DNA from: Methanosarcina mazei S-6
GTDB taxonomy: Archaea > Halobacteriota > Methanosarcinia > Methanosarcinales > Methanosarcinaceae
Assembly (NCBI RefSeq): GCF_000970205.1
Contig: NZ_CP009512.1
Span: 620,001 to 684,000 of the forward strand
DNA length: 64,000 bases
Reading direction: 5' to 3'
Shown here: positions 36,810 through 45,716 of the stretch, in pieces
Layout of the letters: the number at the start of each line of letters is the position of its first letter
Numbering within the stretch: the first letter of the stretch is position 1
Position numbers and translations under genes: made by a program
The notes under the pieces: generated by a model
The model's input: only the letters and a program-made list of their open reading frames with translations
The model's database searches: none
What the model was told of the DNA's origin: nothing

Positions 36810-38230
36810 GTTGGCACATACTTATTAGGTCTTATCCACTCGTAACACTGGATCTTAGCTGTTGCGTTCATTCTATGCCCCAAAAATAATGCTAGAATAG
36901 ACGGACCTGCAAAAAATAGATCTATAGTTTCAAAATCCCCTTCAACCAAGGTGTCAGATATTAACTTTTTTATTTCCCTCACAGCTAGGTTTGCTTGTCT
37001 GTCTGAAGTTATTGGCTGATCTGAAGTTATAGTTAATATTGATTCATTTCTATTTCCTTCCACTGATAAGTAATTGGTTACTTCCTCTTTAATATCTTTC
37101 ATAATTCCTATAGCAATCGCTAACCTATCACTTTGTTTATTTTCAAAACTAGAAGATAATGGATATTCTGGTGTTGAATCGTTGGGGTGAGAATCTGTTC
37201 TAAAGAGGTTATCCCTGATTTTTAGTTCCAACGAATATCCTGATACAGCTGAAAAAACAAATCCTAAAGCTAGAGATGTAGAAATTCTACGATTTCCAAG
37301 TAAATGTATTTCTTTTAGATCATAATTGTGTGAAATCCATCTTTTCGTTTCTTCGAGTTCCGAAATCAAAATTTCATTCCACTGCTTAGTTGGGGGATAT
37401 TTTTTCCCGTTCCAACCAAAAAAAGACTCCCAATTGAAGCAAAGCTCTTTTTCTCTTTTATTTTTATTTTTAATTAAAGTGTTGATTACAATTGGTTTTG
37501 AGGTAATTTGAGATTTTTCTTTAATTGTATCCAGAATTTGTTTCTCCAATTCCATTCGGTAGATAGGCTCATTTTTTCTGGACTTTATAAGTTTAAATAA
37601 ATTAGAATATATGTTTTCAATTTCACTCGGAAGTATTTTGTAGTGTGGAAAATTTTTAAAAAACTCCCCCAAAAAGACTCCAACAACTTGTTCATGAGGA
37701 TTCCAGTTTGAATCAAAGAGTACCTTTCTAAAGAGAAAATCGGCCATTTTTTCATCTTTGTCCATGCCAAGTACAATATCTTTAAAAGCTTCATATGAAC
37801 TTTCAATGATACTTGAGTTTTCGGGATAAAAATTATATGGACTACGAATTCTTCTTAAACCGTTAATTAAAGGGTGAATTTCTTTAGATATGCTAGGTGA
37901 GACAAGTGTAAACCACAAATATAAATCGGAATTTTCTGAATTGATCTTCTGAAATCTTTCCATTTCCTCCCAAAACTCTTTTGGTGTTACATTGTGATCC
38001 TTTACTTCAAAAGCCTCAATTTTTTCACCTACTCCTGGAGCAAAATATTTTACTTCGATATCTCCGATGGATTCATAGGTCAAAACGGTAAAACCTTGAA
38101 ATGAAAGAAAATGGGGTATCTTTGTTACTAAATAATTCTCTTGGAACTCAAACCCTGATGAAGCTATGTCTCCTCCTCGTGATTCGGGTTCCAAAAGTGA
38201 TACTGTTTTGGACTCATTATTACATCCCAT
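36791..38230 (-). CDS. cap4: CBASS effector Cap4-like: DUF4297-type nuclease plus SAVED
   Basis: Residues 15-110 of this 479-aa protein carry the DUF4297/restriction-like nuclease signature: ESRGGDIASSGFEFQENYLV, SIGDIEVKYF and EAFEVKDHN (D...ExK). The C-terminal 200 residues resemble a SAVED domain, which binds cyclic oligonucleotides: LKEIHLLGNRRISTSLALGFVFSAVSGYSLEL and TIDLFFAGPSILALFLGHRMNATAKIQCYEW. Cap4 proteins become DNA endonucleases on binding the CD-NTase product and kill the infected cell. Its start lies 2 bp from the cap3 stop. The SAVED call is from pattern and context, not a search. Confidence 0.8.
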   Translation of the reverse strand: MGCNNESKTVSLLEPESRGGDIASSGFEFQENYLVTKIPHFLSFQGFTVLTYESIGDIEVKYFAPGVGEKIEAFEVKDHNVTPKEFWEEMERFQKINSENSDLYLWFTLVSPSISKEIHPLINGLRRIRSPYNFYPENSSIIESSYEAFKDIVLGMDKDEKMADFLFRKVLFDSNWNPHEQVVGVFLGEFFKNFPHYKILPSEIENIYSNLFKLIKSRKNEPIYRMELEKQILDTIKEKSQITSKPIVINTLIKNKNKREKELCFNWESFFGWNGKKYPPTKQWNEILISELEETKRWISHNYDLKEIHLLGNRRISTSLALGFVFSAVSGYSLELKIRDNLFRTDSHPNDSTPEYPLSSSFENKQSDRLAIAIGIMKDIKEEVTNYLSVEGNRNESILTITSDQPITSDRQANLAVREIKKLISDTLVEGDFETIDLFFAGPSILALFLGHRMNATAKIQCYEWIRPNKYVPTCLLNG

Positions 38231-38232
38231 TA

Positions 38233-38700
38233 TTATTTCTCCTCTACCAATTTTCCTTGAAAAATAGGGAAACCAGGAACAAAAGCATTTACACCACCTT
38301 TTAGATTTTCATTGTTTAACTTAACTATAAGAAGTACTACAAAGAGAGCACCAACCTCAGGATCATTTACTATTTCCCACATAGTGGACTGATCTTTTTT
38401 ACTCGGAATCAGAGGAAATGAGGGGTGAGAGTGCCATTCTCCTAGATAATTGTATTTTTCATAATCATGATCAAATTCTTCAAAAAAAAGTTCAAGTTCT
38501 TCTTTTGCTTTATCTCCCATTTGCCTTACAAAACAATTTATATCCCCTCCTTCTCTTTGGACAGTCAGATGAGAGATCCTAAAAACGTTTTCATAAACAT
38601 ACTCTCCCATCAAAAGACCACCTATTTCACGCCCATTCGACTCCTTTAATTCACTTATTAAACGAGAAGTTAGTTTTTCACTTATCAGTATCGTGAACAT
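38233..38700 (-). CDS. cap3: CBASS Cap3-like JAB/JAMM isopeptidase
   Basis: The 155-aa JAMM protease has the catalytic Glu in GREIGGLLMGEY (near residue 26) and the zinc motif GEWHSHPSFPLIPSKKD (HxH...S..D) near residues 92-108. In type II CBASS, Cap3 removes the CD-NTase from proteins to which Cap2 has joined it. The start overlaps the end of cap2 by 23 bp. The motif is complete, so the enzyme is likely active although its partner Cap2 is interrupted. Confidence 0.88.
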   Translation of the reverse strand: MFTILISEKLTSRLISELKESNGREIGGLLMGEYVYENVFRISHLTVQREGGDINCFVRQMGDKAKEELELFFEEFDHDYEKYNYLGEWHSHPSFPLIPSKKDQSTMWEIVNDPEVGALFVVLLIVKLNNENLKGGVNAFVPGFPIFQGKLVEEK

Positions 38701-39540
38701 GGTTTGAATTCTCGATTAAATCCGTTAAAAAATTGACAACATCACTTAGTTCTTTTTCATTTAATTTGGGAATATTCTCTTCTATTTCCAGGCCAGCTGT
38801 CGCGATTGGTATCGTGCAGAAGGGTTGGTCGAAGACCCAGGCATTAGATATTCCAATCAAATACAAAGAATAGGGATACATTGAGACTTCGGAGTCAAGT
38901 ATTGTATCAATAGCAAATCTGGTTAAATGAGCTGAGATCACAGAAACGTCTGCATCCGAAGCGGTAAAGATTTGCCCAGAAGCATCTTCTGCAGCATAAT
39001 CTCCAATTGTTTTATGTTCAGAAAAGGGATTTTCAATGATGTAGTTATTATAAGCTTCTCTTATGAGTTTGGGAGCTGGATCTTTGCTGTAGCGGCTCCG
39101 TGCAATCATTCCTCCAATTCCACCTGCAAAAACTTCACACCACATTATTGATTTTCCATAGACCCGATATATTGCAGACAAAATATTGAAAACTGTAGGA
39201 TTTGCTGTACAATCAATTATAAGATCGTATTGACCTAATTTAGTTAAAGTATGGTTAAGATATGTGTTTGATTCTTGCGCAACTAAATTTATTATTTCAC
39301 TCTCAACTTGGATATTAGGTGAGATATATGCTAAAATTTTTTCTAACGCTTTGGCCTTATGCTCGCCTACATTTCTCCAGTCTAATACATGGCGCTGAAT
39401 ATTCGCGGAGTAAAATAGGTCTTCATCAATTAGATAAAATTGATTTATTCCCGCTCGTGCTAAAGAAACTGCAACTTTGCTACCAACAGAACCCAAACCT
39501 ACAATTCCAACTTTTTTTGAGGCTATGTTTGCTAAATAAC
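38678..39540 (-). pseudogene. cap2: cap2 3' part: E1-like (ThiF-fold) domain, separated by an IS
   Basis: This fragment encodes the adenylating E1 domain: KKVGIVGLGSVGSKVAVSLARAGINQFYLIDED (nucleotide-binding GxGxxG), NIQRHVLDWRNVGEHKAKALEKIL, YDLIIDCTANPTV and a C-terminal ISNAWVFDQPFCTIPIATAG. No suitable start codon precedes the GxGxxG motif; a TTG inside it (39496) would destroy it. The reading frame continues to the IS630 boundary at 39540/39541. Joined to the 40718-41586 segment through one TA, it forms a 577-aa E2-E1 protein. Cap2 conjugates the CD-NTase C-terminus to targets. Confidence 0.88.
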
Positions 39541-39559
39541 TAGTGTCATGACCATTTAA

Positions 39560-40219
39560 TTATTTCACATAATACTTTGACATTTTCTCATCTGCATTCT
39601 TCCTTGTAAACTTCCATTCAATTTTCCTTTTGTGTTCATTCCTTCTCTTTGTCCATGAATCCACTTCATTTTTAAGCGTCTCGATGTCCCCGATCCTTCT
39701 TCCTGTACATTCGATATCCATGACATTGATCTCGATTTCAGCAGCATTGAGCCAGCTTGCATGTTTTGGCGTGTAATGGAACTCTATCTTGTCCAGAATC
39801 TTCTTTGCTTCCTCTTCTGAGAATGCTTCGTAGAATGACTTCTCTTTATGGATATTGAGATTATCCGTAACCAGTCTGATGACTTCTGCTTCAGAATATT
39901 CTTCTGTGACAAGAATCTTCATGAATTGTGCAAAATCCTTCATTGTTCTTCTTTTGGTTACCTGAGTTACCCTTTTTCCTGCTTTGAACTCTACCGCCAT
40001 GAATATGTTTGCTGTTCCGTTTCTGACATACTCATAATCATATTTTTCTGAACTTCCAAGCTTCATAGGAATGCTCATTCTTTTATCCCTGAGCAGTTGC
40101 TTAGGCTTCTCGTCAAGACAGATAAGAGGTTTTTTAGGATCATAATCCTCTTCATACAGACTAAGAATGTCATACATCCTGTCTCTATATTCAGTATCGA
40201 TAGTCTGAATACACCACAT
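39560..40219 (-). CDS. IS630 transposase, DDE catalytic part
   Basis: The 219-aa segment carries the DDE triad: D in LICLDEKPKQ, D in IRLVTDNLNIH and E in PKHASWLNAAEIEIN. It lies in the -1 frame relative to the upstream HTH part. Readthrough of this frame upstream gives KPWLRRMWCIQ, so the separate ATG is probably not the natural start. A -1 frameshift near the A-rich stretch at about 40235 would yield the full transposase, as in other IS630 members. Catalytic residues are intact. Confidence 0.88.
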   Translation of the reverse strand: MWCIQTIDTEYRDRMYDILSLYEEDYDPKKPLICLDEKPKQLLRDKRMSIPMKLGSSEKYDYEYVRNGTANIFMAVEFKAGKRVTQVTKRRTMKDFAQFMKILVTEEYSEAEVIRLVTDNLNIHKEKSFYEAFSEEEAKKILDKIEFHYTPKHASWLNAAEIEINVMDIECTGRRIGDIETLKNEVDSWTKRRNEHKRKIEWKFTRKNADEKMSKYYVK

Positions 40220-40224
40220 CCGTC

Positions 40225-40656
40225 TTAACCAAGGTTTAGTTTTGCTTTTTTCAAAATAAGCCTGACACTCTCTTTACCTATAGTTTCAAATCCTTCTTTT
40301 TTCCTAAGTTCTTCAGTAAGCAGGGAAAGAGACCATCTTTTGCTTCCATCAGGGGAACTGCTGCAGGCTAAAGCGATTACTTCTGCAACATGTTTTTCAG
40401 TGTATTTTATAGGTTGACCAGATCTTGATTTGTCAAAAAGAGCATTGGGGAGACCTTCATCAAGGTATCTTTTCCGTATATTCAAAGTGGTACTCCTGGA
40501 AATACCTAATATTTTCACGATTTCAGTGATTTCTGTTTGCTGGTTTGATAGAAGGAGAATACGGGCTCGAGTTAGTTCTCTTGCGCTTTTACGTCCTTTT
40601 CTCACAAAATCCTGAAGGAAATTTACTTCATTATCTGCAAGTTGAATCTGTAGCAT
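40225..40656 (-). CDS. IS630 transposase, N-terminal HTH part
   Basis: The 143-aa segment has the paired helix-turn-helix of IS630 transposases (ELTRARILLLSNQQTEITEIVKILGISRSTTLNIRKRYLDEGLPNAL, then GQPIKYTEKHVAEVIALA) and the segment RWSLSLLTEELRKKEGFETIGKESVRLILKKAKL just before the frameshift point. It binds the terminal repeats. Confidence 0.88.
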   Translation of the reverse strand: MLQIQLADNEVNFLQDFVRKGRKSARELTRARILLLSNQQTEITEIVKILGISRSTTLNIRKRYLDEGLPNALFDKSRSGQPIKYTEKHVAEVIALACSSSPDGSKRWSLSLLTEELRKKEGFETIGKESVRLILKKAKLNLG

Positions 40657-40717
40657 GAAGGTATAAAAGTATTCAACGTTTATAATGATGACTAATAATT
40701 AAATGGTTGAGACACTA

Positions 40718-41586
40718 GGATTTCTGTTCGTATGATCATTATCTTCAATAATTGATACACTGTAAACTTTATCGTTAGCTCTCCATAAGCAAACAATATC
40801 ATTTTCTTGAGTTAGAAAGGTCAACAAATCTATTTTTTGCATATTTCTGGTTTCTGGATCTTTGACTTCATTCAGAACTATATTTGCACCAACTTCTTTT
40901 TGGATAATGGCTTCAATTTCTTCAAACAAGGTAATTTTTGAAAATTGATCTTTATTTACATTTATATGGCATATTATTCCATATTGATAACTAAATAAGT
41001 CTTTGTCTTGGAGTTTTAGAGGTATTTTTCCATTAGTCCAGGTACTGTCTGATAAAATTATTTTTGTAATATGGAATGTCCAACTGTCATTACCTGGACT
41101 ATAAACTGCAGTAAACGGAATTATTTCAGATATAGGGAGGCTTCTAATAAGGTTAACAACTTCATTATCTAAAACAAGACGAAGGTATTTTCCTCGGTTT
41201 ACTTGACCATCAGTTAGAAAATGCCTCGATGGTACTGCTTGATGTTCATTGTCGTTTCCATGGGGATTCTCAGTCTCAATTAGTTTATACATACTGTTCA
41301 GCATATCTGCAGCAGTAACATCACTCCGCCAGTTGTCTGGACCCCACTCCAAGCAGAGAGTTCCACTTAAATATTGGTGGCTGGACCATCTAACATCTTT
41401 TTCTACAGGTGTTACCATTATTGGAGTATCTGGAAAAAGAGGTGGATATGCTAACTTAACTTTGTAAATATGGCTATGAATTAACAGATCAGCAAACAAA
41501 ACAAGAACAGAACCTTCTATATCCCACTTATCTCCACAAAGCCACAATTCCTCTTTTTTTATTTTTTCTACTTCTTCAATTTCCAT
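40718..41586 (-). pseudogene. cap2: cap2 5' part: E2-like (UBC) domain, truncated by an IS
   Basis: The intact 5' end of cap2 encodes an E2 ubiquitin-conjugating fold: VKLAYPPLFPDTPIMVTP, SSHQYLSGTLCLEWGPDNWRSDVTAADMLNSMYKLI, with the catalytic Cys near residue 78. Residues 130-285 form the linker to E1. The frame runs 6 codons into the IS (NPSVSTI) and stops at 40699. A truncated E2 protein may still be made, but it lacks the adenylating domain needed to activate its substrate. It starts 38 bp after the CD-NTase gene. Confidence 0.88.
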
Positions 41587-41624
41587 TTGCAGGCGAGCAA
41601 GGTCTTTTAAGTACCAAATATTCG

Positions 41625-42614
41625 TTAGGCAAACCCCCCTGGTTTTCTCGGCTGAACAGGCTTCTTTGGAAATGACAAGGGCGGTACATATGCTTCTGTC
41701 AATAAAGAGCTAGCGTTGCAAGATAAACAAAAACGATCTCCAAAAATACTAGACCACAACTCCAAAGAACTCTTTTCATCCTCAACTACAATTGCTTTTC
41801 TCCCAATCTCAGCATGATTCTTTACTTTATTGTAGAATCCTTCAAATGCAGCAAAACTCATACCATCAGTCACATTATTTCCTGAAACTGAAGGATCTTC
41901 GATGTGAGGAACATTTCCTAGCCGTATATCTGTAGAATAGTTTGAGACTATGTTTTCAAACATCCCAACAAACAGTTCTGGATATTGGTCCACATCAGGG
42001 TCCATACATTCTGCAGCAATACATTCAAGCACAAAACCTTTTGGTTTTTTATTAATTGTTGGGTTTTCTCGACGCCACCACTTAAAAAGCTTTACGGTTG
42101 GCTTAAATCGGCCGTCAAAATTTTTGTTAATTTCTGTTGTCCATTCAGTGTGCCCAGGTGGATTTGTTTCTAACCAGTTATCCAGTTTTCTGTCTGGTAT
42201 GTACAATTTACTATTTAGGCCAAATGGTGCAATTATCGGTACGACATCCATATCCACAGTGCTGGTAGTAATTCCCACTGAACGGCTCTGTTTGCGGATA
42301 TCAGGGTATTTGTTTTTCAAAGTATTGTATAATAAAGTGATTACTTCTTGAGGATCATCGCTTAATGTGTGGTTTGTGACGACAATGATATCAATATCAG
42401 GGCGCTCCTTTTCTCCATCTCTAGTTTTTGGTCGAATTGCAGTATTTCTTTTGTACGAACCCGAAAGAAAAGTTTTAACGTGATATTCTTTAAAAATTTC
42501 ATGGTCTTGTAAAAAGGAACGTAAGTTTTCATGAGCAGACTTAGCACTTGCTTTTGTGCTGTCACTTGGCTCAATATCACTTAGAAATCTTAGAAAACTT
42601 GATTGGCCAATCAT
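41625..42614 (-). CDS. CBASS CD-NTase (cGAS/DncV-like nucleotidyltransferase)
   Basis: This 329-aa nucleotidyltransferase makes a cyclic oligonucleotide signal. The active site is seen as [14 protein letters not shown] (GS motif, near residue 50), RPDIDIIVV (DxD, near residue 72) and STVDMDVVP (third Asp, near 118), followed by a PAP/OAS1-type helical part ([30 protein letters not shown]). A cysteine pair CLSCNA is near residue 297. The tail is flexible, ending [12 protein letters not shown]; in type II CBASS the extreme C-terminus is what Cap2 joins to other proteins. The synthase clade and nucleotide product cannot be fixed by eye. Confidence 0.88.
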   Translation of the reverse strand: MIGQSSFLRFLSDIEPSDSTKASAKSAHENLRSFLQDHEIFKEYHVKTFLSGSYKRNTAIRPKTRDGEKERPDIDIIVVTNHTLSDDPQEVITLLYNTLKNKYPDIRKQSRSVGITTSTVDMDVVPIIAPFGLNSKLYIPDRKLDNWLETNPPGHTEWTTEINKNFDGRFKPTVKLFKWWRRENPTINKKPKGFVLECIAAECMDPDVDQYPELFVGMFENIVSNYSTDIRLGNVPHIEDPSVSGNNVTDGMSFAAFEGFYNKVKNHAEIGRKAIVVEDEKSSLELWSSIFGDRFCLSCNASSLLTEAYVPPLSFPKKPVQPRKPGGFA

Positions 42615-42735
42615 ATTTTATTCCTCAATCTAACTATTATATACCCCATCACAATTTCATACAAAATATCTTCTTTATGTAGTTCTCCATCTTTCGTAAT
42701 TCAAGCTATCGAATTTCTTCACCGTATGTTCCTTC

Positions 42736-43047
42736 TTATCTCCTTGACATTGCCACATACCATTTTAAGCCTGCAACAGTTGTACCTGCAGCAACTGTAA
42801 GAAGTACCTGATAGACCGAAGTTGGGGGTAAGGCACTGAAAATAAAGTATTCAAAGAAAGCTTCTATGAAGTTCCCTGAAAGTATTTCATGAAATGTATT
42901 CAGAAATGTCAGAATGACTCCCCCAAAAGCATACATTGACAAGAAACCGACTATCGTCAGTGGCGTATTCACACAGTATTTCACAAGGCCCGTTTCTAAA
43001 CTCAATTTAGTTCTCCCTAGATTTCTGATTGAAATTACAATATGCAT
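42736..43047 (-). CDS. small membrane protein between CARF gene and CBASS operon
   Basis: The 103-aa protein has about three hydrophobic segments: NTPLTIVGFLSMYAFGGVIL, FIEAFFEYFIFSALPP and VYQVLLTVAAGTTVAGLKW, ending in basic residues. No family is recognised. It lies 121 bp upstream of the CD-NTase gene on the same strand and 91 bp from the divergent CARF gene. It may be an additional CBASS-associated membrane component or simply a neighbour. ATG start at 43047. Confidence 0.5.
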   Translation of the reverse strand: MHIVISIRNLGRTKLSLETGLVKYCVNTPLTIVGFLSMYAFGGVILTFLNTFHEILSGNFIEAFFEYFIFSALPPTSVYQVLLTVAAGTTVAGLKWYVAMSRR

Positions 43048-43138
43048 AATATTTGAGTGACTATAACTACATGTGGTGACACATTATCACAAAATTTAAT
43101 AAATATCATGAAAAATATATGAAAATAAGGGAAAAGTA

Positions 43139-43927
43139 ATGGCAATTCATATAGTTCCTATAGGTTTGGATTCACCAGAGAGATTTGTTGAGGGGTTCCG
43201 TAAGTTCCCACCATCAAAAGTTATTCTTTTGACAGGGACTATGCAGAATGATATCGAAAAAGAGGTCAAAAATATAAAATCTGAGGTTATAAAAGGGATC
43301 GGGAAACATGTACAAGTTGAAGAAGAATCGGCAAACTTATTAGATTTCGCAAACTGTATCAAAATTTTGGCAAAAATTATTTCGAGAGAAAGGGAAGATA
43401 CTGAAGGCGAAATGATTTACATAAATATTTCCTCTTCCACGAAAATAATGACTCAGGCCTCATACATGGCGGCTTCGCTTTTTTCTGCGAGGATATATTA
43501 TGTTCCTGTAGTCAGTTATCTTTCACTTGAGTTAATTCCCCTTTTAAATAACCATACCGATGATTCCTCGCAAAAGATTATTAATGACTTACTTCAAAAT
43601 AAAAGATATCTTAGCACTGGCGTAAAAGAGCCCATTGAGATTCCTGTTCTGAAAATGGAGCCACCTGATAAAGATGAACTTGATGTGTTAAAGGCAATAA
43701 GTAGTGCCAAAAAAGAAAAATACAATTCTCTTAAGTCTTTGGTGGAAGATGGACTTCATATTGAGTATACTGGTTCAAACAGAAACAAGTATTCTCAAGT
43801 TATAAAAAAATTAGAAACGCACGGTTTCGTTTCAACAAACAGAAGTGGAAGGGAAAAAGGAATTAAGCTGACAGGATCAGGAGATGTAATTGCTAAAATC
43901 AGCTGCATTCTTGAAAACAGAAAATGA
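43139..43927 (+). CDS. CARF-domain winged-helix regulator (HFX_2341/DUF6293-like)
   Basis: The N-terminal half of this 262-aa protein is a CARF-type Rossmann fold: IHIVPIGLDSPERFVEGFRKFPPSKVILLTG, then MIYINISSSTKIMTQASYMAASLFSARIYYVPV, the N-x-S-x-T-K ligand loop pattern near residue 101. The C-terminal 85 residues form a winged helix (DELDVLKAISSAKKEKYNSLKSLVE, SQVIKKLETHGFVSTNRSGREKGIKLTGSGDVI). CARF domains bind cyclic oligoadenylates in type III CRISPR systems; no CRISPR array or cas gene is in the window. The gene is divergent from the small membrane gene and CBASS operon, as for a local regulator. GGGAAAAG precedes the ATG. Confidence 0.8.
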   Translation: MAIHIVPIGLDSPERFVEGFRKFPPSKVILLTGTMQNDIEKEVKNIKSEVIKGIGKHVQVEEESANLLDFANCIKILAKIISREREDTEGEMIYINISSSTKIMTQASYMAASLFSARIYYVPVVSYLSLELIPLLNNHTDDSSQKIINDLLQNKRYLSTGVKEPIEIPVLKMEPPDKDELDVLKAISSAKKEKYNSLKSLVEDGLHIEYTGSNRNKYSQVIKKLETHGFVSTNRSGREKGIKLTGSGDVIAKISCILENRK

Positions 43928-44689
43928 ACAAGGTGTCAATTAGAAAATCTTCGACGACCTCTTGATATTTTGTCTAGTCCGATTTAGAGCGAGTTACTTT
44001 ATATTCGATCCAATTTACAGACCTTTGCACTCGCTATTCCGTAGCATTTCTTTGGCAAATTTACTATAATTTCCCTGCTTTTTGCATTTCTAGCAATAAT
44101 ATTAAGAATCTGTCCGAAAAGTCAGCAATGTATGTCGAAACACCATAATAGGTCTATAATATCAAAGTAGTCGTTGCGGTTTTGCATGTCGCATATTGTA
44201 AAAGTTACTGCAGGTAACCACTTTTCGGATAGACATTTATTCTTAATACTGAGCAAGAGTTACTCTGACAAGTTATTAATGCAGCTAAAGGTGCTAGAAT
44301 CCAAATATATGATAATTGGGCAGTTTTGGTATCTCAAGGACTTTATAAGACTTTATAGATCTTTGTTCGAAATTGCACGCTTTCTTTGTGTTGCACTAAG
44401 ATCCGCAACTAATAACCTATGCAGTTTACCCTTCATTTGTATCCAATAGTTTTTCTTGTTTGTGAAAGCATTTGATTTAGTACAAGAAATGTCTTTTGGA
44501 GCACAGCTTTTTCAAGCTCAGATTCACAGGCGTCCATGGCGCCTCAAGTTTTATCTTCCAGACTCGCTTCTCAACAGTACTAAAACCTCATAATATTCAT
44601 ATAGTTGCAGGAGCATACTTTTAAAGACATTTATTACTGTTTTGGTTTATACATTAATCCAATATAATTGAGAATATGGGGAAATTCAT
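43928..44689. other. intergenic region in the defence island
   Basis: No gene is supported. A plus frame at 44174-44449 (91 aa) is composed of unrelated hydrophobic runs without a ribosome site. The region could hold a decayed gene. The promoter of the following gene probably lies near 44590-44660 (AT-rich, TTTATTACTG). Confidence 0.4.
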
Positions 44690-45490
44690 ATGAAAATAAA
44701 ATGCAGTGAAGATAGTGTGATAAATTCAGGGATGCAGTCGTGTATGGAAGGCGTCTTAAAAAAGTACAATACTTTGTTAAAAATTAAAAGCGATACAAAG
44801 CTTCCTTTTTATGGAATTGAAGGTAAAGATTTTAAAAGAATGTGGCTTCCTCATAAAAGTGAAAATGAATGCGAGTTTTGGAGATCTATTCTTCAGAAAG
44901 ATTTTATCCACAACGAAAATCTCAACAGTGAAGTTCTTTGGCAGATATGCAGAGGAACATCTGAAAAATCCATAATCGCGTTTGTATCTGATATAAAGTA
45001 TATCCATACTGCAGAGACTGCAGAAAGAAAAGGATTAAACATTATCCAATCTCCAGGAATATATATCGATAAAGAAGAAATAAGGAATGTAGATAAATCA
45101 ATTTATGAATTTGCATTATGCCATAATTTGATACTAGCGGAAACATACTACTTATCCAATAGAGTAGAAGCTGTTAAGACTTTAAACTCCAGTGACAATG
45201 AGTATGGTTATTTTAAGTCATTTATTAACTCTTTTTTGACTCTTCGTCTAATGTATGAATTTAATAAAGAGAAAGCAATGGAGGTCATGAAACATTCTGA
45301 TCAATTAGCAGGAAGCTGGAAAATACCATTGCTCAAATTAAAAAATATTGAACAAAAGAGATTGAAAACAGTGATCAAGAATGGGGATATTGTTAATTGT
45401 GAGTATAAAGTAATCGATGGAACGGCTGATGAAAGTTATGGTAACGACCTGAGGAAGATCCTTCAAGATATTGATTTTGAATTTCCATAG
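44690..45490 (+). CDS. unrecognised 266-aa protein in the defence island
   Basis: I do not recognise this protein. It begins MKIKCSEDSVINSGMQSCMEGVLKKYNTLLKIKSD, has WQICRGTSEKSIIAFVSDIKYIHTAETAERKGLNIIQSPGIYIDKEEI in the middle and a helical second half (FFLTLRLMYEFNKEKAMEVMKHSD-like region, then KNGDIVNCEYKVIDG). It is soluble with no signal peptide. GGGGAAATTCAT precedes the ATG at 44690. It lies alone between the CARF gene and hsdR and faces hsdR convergently. A defence or counter-defence role is suggested only by position. Confidence 0.6.
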   Translation: MKIKCSEDSVINSGMQSCMEGVLKKYNTLLKIKSDTKLPFYGIEGKDFKRMWLPHKSENECEFWRSILQKDFIHNENLNSEVLWQICRGTSEKSIIAFVSDIKYIHTAETAERKGLNIIQSPGIYIDKEEIRNVDKSIYEFALCHNLILAETYYLSNRVEAVKTLNSSDNEYGYFKSFINSFLTLRLMYEFNKEKAMEVMKHSDQLAGSWKIPLLKLKNIEQKRLKTVIKNGDIVNCEYKVIDGTADESYGNDLRKILQDIDFEFP

Positions 45491-45716
45491 AAACTTTGAG
45501 ATTATAAAGTCCACACAAATGTTGTTCAAACAACATTTCTCTTCATGCATCTTCGGTTAAGTGACAAATCGTGATAAATTGCCTCCATTTTCGCAACAGT
45601 TCCCCAAAATTTTACCATCTAATGGGCTGGAATTGGGTATCGATTTCATGTAAAAAGGCCAAAATTTAAGGCAGCCTTCTGGTACAAAATCGATAGCTTT
45701 CAGGCAAGAAAATTCC

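Larger units (their letters stand above)
39541..40717 (-). mobile_element. IS630-family element inserted in cap2
   Basis: TA dinucleotides at 39541-39542 and 40716-40717 bound a 1173-bp element, as expected for IS630/Tc1 insertions, which duplicate TA. The ends are 22-bp inverted repeats: GTGTC, three differing bases, then ACCATTTAATTATT on both sides. Inside lie two overlapping-frame transposase parts on the minus strand. Removing the element plus one TA restores the cap2 frame exactly (869 + 2 + 863 = 1734 nt). Confidence 0.93.

Noticed and set aside
44174-44449. Possible 91-aa gene in the defence island
   Set aside because: No ribosome site, no family and irregular composition.
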